Shown: positions 60,587 through 64,000 of the stretch, piece by piece
How positions within the stretch are numbered: the first letter of the stretch is position 1
How the letters are laid out: each line of letters opens with the position of its first letter
Assembly: GCA_001423545.1 (NCBI GenBank)
Contig: LMOK01000002.1
Span: 682,001 to 746,000, forward strand
Source of the DNA: Orlajensenia sp001423545
GTDB lineage: Bacteria; Actinomycetota; Actinomycetes; Actinomycetales; Microbacteriaceae
Length of the DNA stretch: 64,000 bases
Direction of reading: 5' to 3'
Notes under the pieces: model-generated
The model's database searches: none
Told to the model about the DNA's origin: nothing
Seen by the model: the letters and a program-made list of their open reading frames with translations, nothing else
Position numbers and translations under genes: made by a program

Positions 60587-61468
60587 TCACGCCGATCCGC
60601 CGGCCGACACGTGTTCTGCCGAAGACGCCCAGTTGGCGAGCAGCTGCAGCCGGTCGTGGGACGCGGAGCCGGGTTCGGCGGAGAACACCAGCATCTGCAG
60701 ACCGCGGTCGGATGCGAGGTCCATGCCCTGATAGGTGAGATCCAGATCGCCGACGACAGGATGGTGGACGCTCTTGACGCCGGTGCGGTGCTCACGCACG
60801 TCGTGGGCGCCCCAGAGCCTGCGGAAGAGGTCGCTGCGGGTCGACAGCTCACCGACCAGGTCGCTCAGCTGGCGGTCGTACGGCGACCGACCGGCTTCGG
60901 CGCGGAGGATCGCGACGATCTGCCGCGTGTTGGCTTCCCAATCCCGATAGAACGTCTGCGCCCTCGGGTCGAGGAACACGAACCGGGCAGCGTTCACCGG
61001 CGGCTGTGCGCCGTCGAGCATCTCGGAGAAGAGCGCGCGGCCGAGCGTGTTCGTGGCCACGGCATCGAGCCGGCCGTTCTGCACGAACACGGGCACGGTC
61101 GACATCGCGTCGATCGTCTGCTGCAGGCCAGCCGTGAGCTGCGACGTGCGGGTCGACCGCCGGCGTTGCTGCGGGCGGGCGCCGGTGTTCGCGGCACGGA
61201 CGAGGTCGTGGAGATGGGCGTGCTCGGCGTCGTCGAGCTGCAGCGCGCGACTGACGCCGTCGATCACGGCATCGGAGACGCCCGTGGCGGTGCCGCGTTC
61301 GAGGCGCTTGTAGTACTCGGCGCTCATCCCGGCCAGGAGAGCGACCTCCTCACGCCGAAGTCCCGGCACGCGGCGACGACCACCGAAGTCGGGCAGGCCG
61401 GCCTCGGTGGGGGTGAGTTTCGCGCGCCGCGAGGTGAGGAACTCGGTGATGTCGTCGTGGGTGGTCAT
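60587..61468 (-). CDS. MmyB-like HTH regulator (XRE family)
   Basis: This 293-residue regulator has an N-terminal XRE helix-turn-helix (LRREEVALLAGMSAEYYKRL, about residues 38-57) and a C-terminal MmyB-like ligand-binding PAS domain (about 105-275) with VFLDPRAQTFYRDWE and LDLTYQGMDL. Such regulators usually control a divergent oxidoreductase; here that is an aldo/keto reductase. CAGGG/CCCTG elements fill the intergenic gap. Confidence 0.88.
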   Translation of the reverse strand: MTTHDDITEFLTSRRAKLTPTEAGLPDFGGRRRVPGLRREEVALLAGMSAEYYKRLERGTATGVSDAVIDGVSRALQLDDAEHAHLHDLVRAANTGARPQQRRRSTRTSQLTAGLQQTIDAMSTVPVFVQNGRLDAVATNTLGRALFSEMLDGAQPPVNAARFVFLDPRAQTFYRDWEANTRQIVAILRAEAGRSPYDRQLSDLVGELSTRSDLFRRLWGAHDVREHRTGVKSVHHPVVGDLDLTYQGMDLASDRGLQMLVFSAEPGSASHDRLQLLANWASSAEHVSAGGSA

Positions 61469-61494
61469 GTCATCGAAAGTACGCCCATCACGCT

Positions 61495-61532
61495 CAGGGT
61501 GAGGGTCCCTGCCAGGGCACCTGTAGACAGGG
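61495..61532. promoter_or_regulatory. CAGGG/CCCTG operator cluster
   Basis: CAGGG at 61495-61499, the palindrome CCCTGCCAGGG at 61507-61517 and CAGGG at 61528-61532 form a regularly spaced set between the MmyB-like regulator and the aldo/keto reductase. Confidence 0.5.
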
Positions 61533-61569
61533 CCACGCTATCTCCGCCGACGAGGCGTTGACTCGAAGC

Positions 61570-62550
61570 ATGAAGAACGCACACCTCGGATCCCTGAACG
61601 TCTCCCGCATCGGCCTCGGCGCCATGACCATGGCCGGCACGTATACCTCGGAGGGTGCCCTCGACAACGCCGAGTCGATCCGCACCATCCACCGCGCCCT
61701 CGATCTCGGCGTCACCCACATCGACACAGCCGAGATCTACGGTCCCTTCCTCAGCGAGGAGATCGTCGGGGAGGCTGTGAAGGGCCGTCGTGACGAGGTC
61801 GTGATCGCCACCAAGTTCGGCCTCGTGTCGCATTCGGGCGGAGGTCCGGGAACCACCGACAGCAGCGCCGCCAACATCCGTGCCGCCGTCGAGGGGTCCC
61901 TCGAGCGGCTCGGCACGGATCACATCGACCTGTACTACCAGCACCGCGTCGACCAGAACACCCCGATCGAGGAGACCGCCGGTGCTGTCGCCGAACTCAT
62001 CGCCGAAGGCAAGGTGCTCCACTTCGGGCTGTCCGAGGCTTCGGCCGAGACCATCCGCCGGGCCCACGCCGTGCAGCCGGTCACGGCGCTCCAGACCGAG
62101 TACTCGCTCTGGACTCGCGACGTGGAAGCGGAGATCCTGCCCGTGCTCCGCGAACTCGGCATCGGCTTCGTGCCCTACTCGCCGCTCGGCCATGGACTGC
62201 TCACCGGCCAGATCCGTTCTGTCGCCGACTTCTCCGACGACGACTGGCGCAAGACCAACCCGCGCTTCACCGGCGAGAACTTCGAGCGCAATCTGCGTCT
62301 CGTCGACGAGGTCCGGGCGATCGGCGCCGAGATCGGTGCGACGCCGGCCCAGACCGCGCTGGCCTGGATCCTCACCCGGGGCGACGACATCGCCCCGATC
62401 CCCGGCACCCGCCGGGTCGCACGGGTCGAGGAGAACACCGCCGCAGACCTGGTCGAGCTCACCCAGGCGCAGGTGGACCGTCTCGACGCCCTGGAGCCCG
62501 CCGCGGGCGCCCGGCATGACGACGCCAACATGACGTCGATCGACCGCTGA
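61570..62550 (+). CDS. Aldo/keto reductase (1)
   Basis: The 326-residue NADPH-dependent reductase has the TIM-barrel motifs of the family: HIDTAEIYGP (catalytic Asp and Tyr), IATKFG with Lys, and DLYYQHRVD with His. The late GTRRVARVEEN binds the cofactor. ATG 61570 is preferred to the TTG at 61558. Divergent from an MmyB-like regulator that probably controls it. The substrate is likely an aldehyde or ketone; not specified by sequence. Confidence 0.9.
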   Translation: MKNAHLGSLNVSRIGLGAMTMAGTYTSEGALDNAESIRTIHRALDLGVTHIDTAEIYGPFLSEEIVGEAVKGRRDEVVIATKFGLVSHSGGGPGTTDSSAANIRAAVEGSLERLGTDHIDLYYQHRVDQNTPIEETAGAVAELIAEGKVLHFGLSEASAETIRRAHAVQPVTALQTEYSLWTRDVEAEILPVLRELGIGFVPYSPLGHGLLTGQIRSVADFSDDDWRKTNPRFTGENFERNLRLVDEVRAIGAEIGATPAQTALAWILTRGDDIAPIPGTRRVARVEENTAADLVELTQAQVDRLDALEPAAGARHDDANMTSIDR

Positions 62551-62682
62551 CGGTGCGCCAACGGGTCCGGGCCCTGAGCTCCCGCGGCCGGCGAAGCAGG
62601 TAACGGCAGAGCCTCCCGCGGCGCGGAACGCCGACCTAGGTTGGGAGGCAGGGAGAGTCTCGACGAACCAGGAGAACTGCAG

Positions 62683-63714
62683 ATGGACTACCGCATATTG
62701 GGCCGTACCGGCGTCGAGGTGAGCCCGTTGTGCCTGGGCACGATGATGTTCGGCCCGTGGGGCAACCAGGACGTGGACGATTCCATCCGGGTCATCCACC
62801 GGGCACTCGACGCCGGCATCAACTTCGTCGACACCGCCGATGTGTACTCGGCCGGTGCATCGGAGGAGATCGTCGGTCGGGCCCTCCAGGGGCGACGCGA
62901 CGACGTCGTGCTCGCGACCAAGTTCTTCATGCCCATGGGGGACGGGCCGAACCGCAGCGGCGGCTCCAGGAAGTGGATCATGAGCGAGGTCGAGAACTCC
63001 CTGCGCCGCTTGGGAACCGACTACATCGACCTCTACCAGGTGCACCGTCCGAGCGCCACGACCGATGTCGAGGAGACCCTCGGGGCACTCACCGATCTGG
63101 TGCGGCAGGGCAAGGTGCGCTACATCGGGTCGTCGTCCTATTCCGGAAGCCAGATCGTCGAGGCACAGGTAGCGGCCCGTGATCACCACCTCTCCCGCTT
63201 CGTCACCGAGCAGCCGCCGTATTCGATCCTCGTTCGCGGCATCGAAGAGGATGTGCTGCCCACGACCCAGCGCCACGGCATGGGAACCCTCACCTACAGT
63301 CCTCTGGCTGGCGGATGGCTCTCCGGCAAGTGGCGTAAAGACACCGCCCCGACCCCGACGTCGGCCGCGCGTCCCAGCGCCCGGTTCGACATGACGTCGG
63401 CGGCGAACCAGCGGAAGCTGGAGATCGTCGATGCGCTCGCCCACGTCGCCGACGAGGCCGGCATCAGCCTCATCCAGCTGGCCATCGCCTTCGTCATCAA
63501 CCACCCGGGAGTGACGTCGGCCATCATCGGCCCGCGCACCATGGAGCAGCTCGACTCCCAACTGCCGGCAGTCGACGTGCGGCTGACAGATGAGATCCTC
63601 GACAGGATCGACCGGCTCGTGCCCCCTGGCGTGACGGTCAATCCCGACGACAACAGCTACGGCGGTGCGACGCTCGAGCCGAGTGCCCTCCGCCGCCACC
63701 AGGGAGGGAACTGA
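62683..63714 (+). CDS. Aldo/keto reductase (2)
   Basis: This 343-residue reductase resembles YajO/Tas-like enzymes: GRTGVEVSPLCLGTMMFGPW, VDTADVYSAGASEE (Asp, Tyr), LATKFF (Lys), DLYQVHRP (His) and the cofactor loop GPRTMEQLDS. CAGGAG lies just before ATG 62683. It is a different subfamily from the preceding reductase and is followed at once by a DUF2255 gene. Confidence 0.9.
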   Translation: MDYRILGRTGVEVSPLCLGTMMFGPWGNQDVDDSIRVIHRALDAGINFVDTADVYSAGASEEIVGRALQGRRDDVVLATKFFMPMGDGPNRSGGSRKWIMSEVENSLRRLGTDYIDLYQVHRPSATTDVEETLGALTDLVRQGKVRYIGSSSYSGSQIVEAQVAARDHHLSRFVTEQPPYSILVRGIEEDVLPTTQRHGMGTLTYSPLAGGWLSGKWRKDTAPTPTSAARPSARFDMTSAANQRKLEIVDALAHVADEAGISLIQLAIAFVINHPGVTSAIIGPRTMEQLDSQLPAVDVRLTDEILDRIDRLVPPGVTVNPDDNSYGGATLEPSALRRHQGGN

Positions 63715-63715
63715 C

Positions 63716-64000
63716 ATGGCTGAGTGGACCGAATCCGAACTCGACCGCATCGGCCGAGCCGGCGAGTTGCGCATCGCGGGGCGGCGTATCGACGGCACCC
63801 TGCGCAAGCTCGTCATCATCTGGCAGGTCCGCGTCGGTGACGCCATCTACGTCCGTTCAGTGAACGGGCCCGAAGCCGCATGGTTCCGTGGCACTCAGGT
63901 GCTGGGCACGGGCCGGATCGAGTCGGGTGGAGTCTCGAAGGACGTCGTCTTCACCCGGGACGACACCCGAGACGCGGAGATCGACGCCGCCTACCGCGCC
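63716..64000 (+). CDS. DUF2255 family protein (partial, cut by window end)
   Basis: The 95 codons present match DUF2255 proteins: WTESELDRIGRAGELRIAG at the start, then VIIWQVRVGDAIYVRSV and AAWFRGTQV. These are small proteins of unknown function, often beside oxidoreductases. The start ATG 63716 lies one base after the aldo/keto reductase stop. The frame is still open at the end of the window, so the 3' end is missing. Confidence 0.85.
   Translation, partial: MAEWTESELDRIGRAGELRIAGRRIDGTLRKLVIIWQVRVGDAIYVRSVNGPEAAWFRGTQVLGTGRIESGGVSKDVVFTRDDTRDAEIDAAYRA

Noticed and set aside
61465..63846. 793-codon open frame on the minus strand
   Set aside because: It runs antisense to two clear aldo/keto reductases and is rich in Gly, Val, Asp and His without domain motifs; a high-GC shadow.

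Overview
The window looks like chromosomal DNA of a high-GC actinobacterium, most likely Microbacteriaceae and close to Microbacterium. The grounds are strong G/C-ending codon use, several leaderless-looking starts, a DUF7882 protein, a DUF7144 membrane protein, an ECF41-type sigma factor, many LacI/glycosidase operons and an LAXTG-type sorting signal. No rRNA, tRNA, CRISPR array, transposase or phage gene was seen. The organism assignment is an inference from these families.

Region by region: 0.1-4 kb holds a P-type cation ATPase, a small SHOCT membrane protein and a small HTH-like protein. 4-7.3 kb holds a CbiMNQO-type cobalt/nickel ECF importer divergent from a Fur-family regulator, with two matching 17-bp palindromes between them. 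7.2-12.3 kb is a five-gene minus-strand operon (barrel-like protein, DUF4331, DyP peroxidase, enoyl-CoA hydratase-like, sulfite oxidase-like). 12.6-16.9 kb holds membrane genes (DUF7144, a decayed GAP-family gene, a Na+/H+ antiporter, LtrA) and a hydrolase. 16.9-18.6 kb holds an NAD(P)-binding protein and an ECF41 sigma factor that share a mirror-symmetric pair of promoters. 18.9-28.2 kb is a LacI-controlled beta-galactoside/glucoside cluster (GH2, MFS, six-hairpin glycosidase, GH1, GH43). 28.3-32.3 kb holds housekeeping and small unknown genes. 32.3-34.7 kb is a SipW signal peptidase operon with three secreted partners. 35-36.8 kb holds a PCD-VOC fusion, ArfB and GrpB.

36.9-49.9 kb is an aromatic catabolic block: an extradiol dioxygenase divergent from a tightly overlapping operon (FAH hydrolase, cyclase-family hydrolase, FAD monooxygenase, ACMSD-like amidohydrolase, second FAH hydrolase, MFS), then a NodD/NahR-type LysR, an IclR, a VanB-type reductase, a CYP199-like P450 and a second NodD/NahR-type LysR. 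50-60.5 kb is a LacI-controlled sugar ABC importer with a GH78 alpha-L-rhamnosidase and a GH3 beta-glucosidase. 60.6-64 kb holds a MmyB-like regulator, two aldo/keto reductases and a DUF2255 protein cut by the window end.

The most interesting reading is that the aromatic block and the rhamnosidase/glucosidase block act together. Rhamnosyl-glucosides of plant phenolics (flavonoid glycosides would fit) would be imported and deglycosylated. The aglycone would then be hydroxylated by the FAD monooxygenase, cleaved by the extradiol dioxygenase and processed by two FAH-family hydrolases, and methoxy-aromatic acids released on the way would be demethylated by the P450. This is inference from gene content, neighbourhood and regulator type; the substrate is not proven by the sequence.
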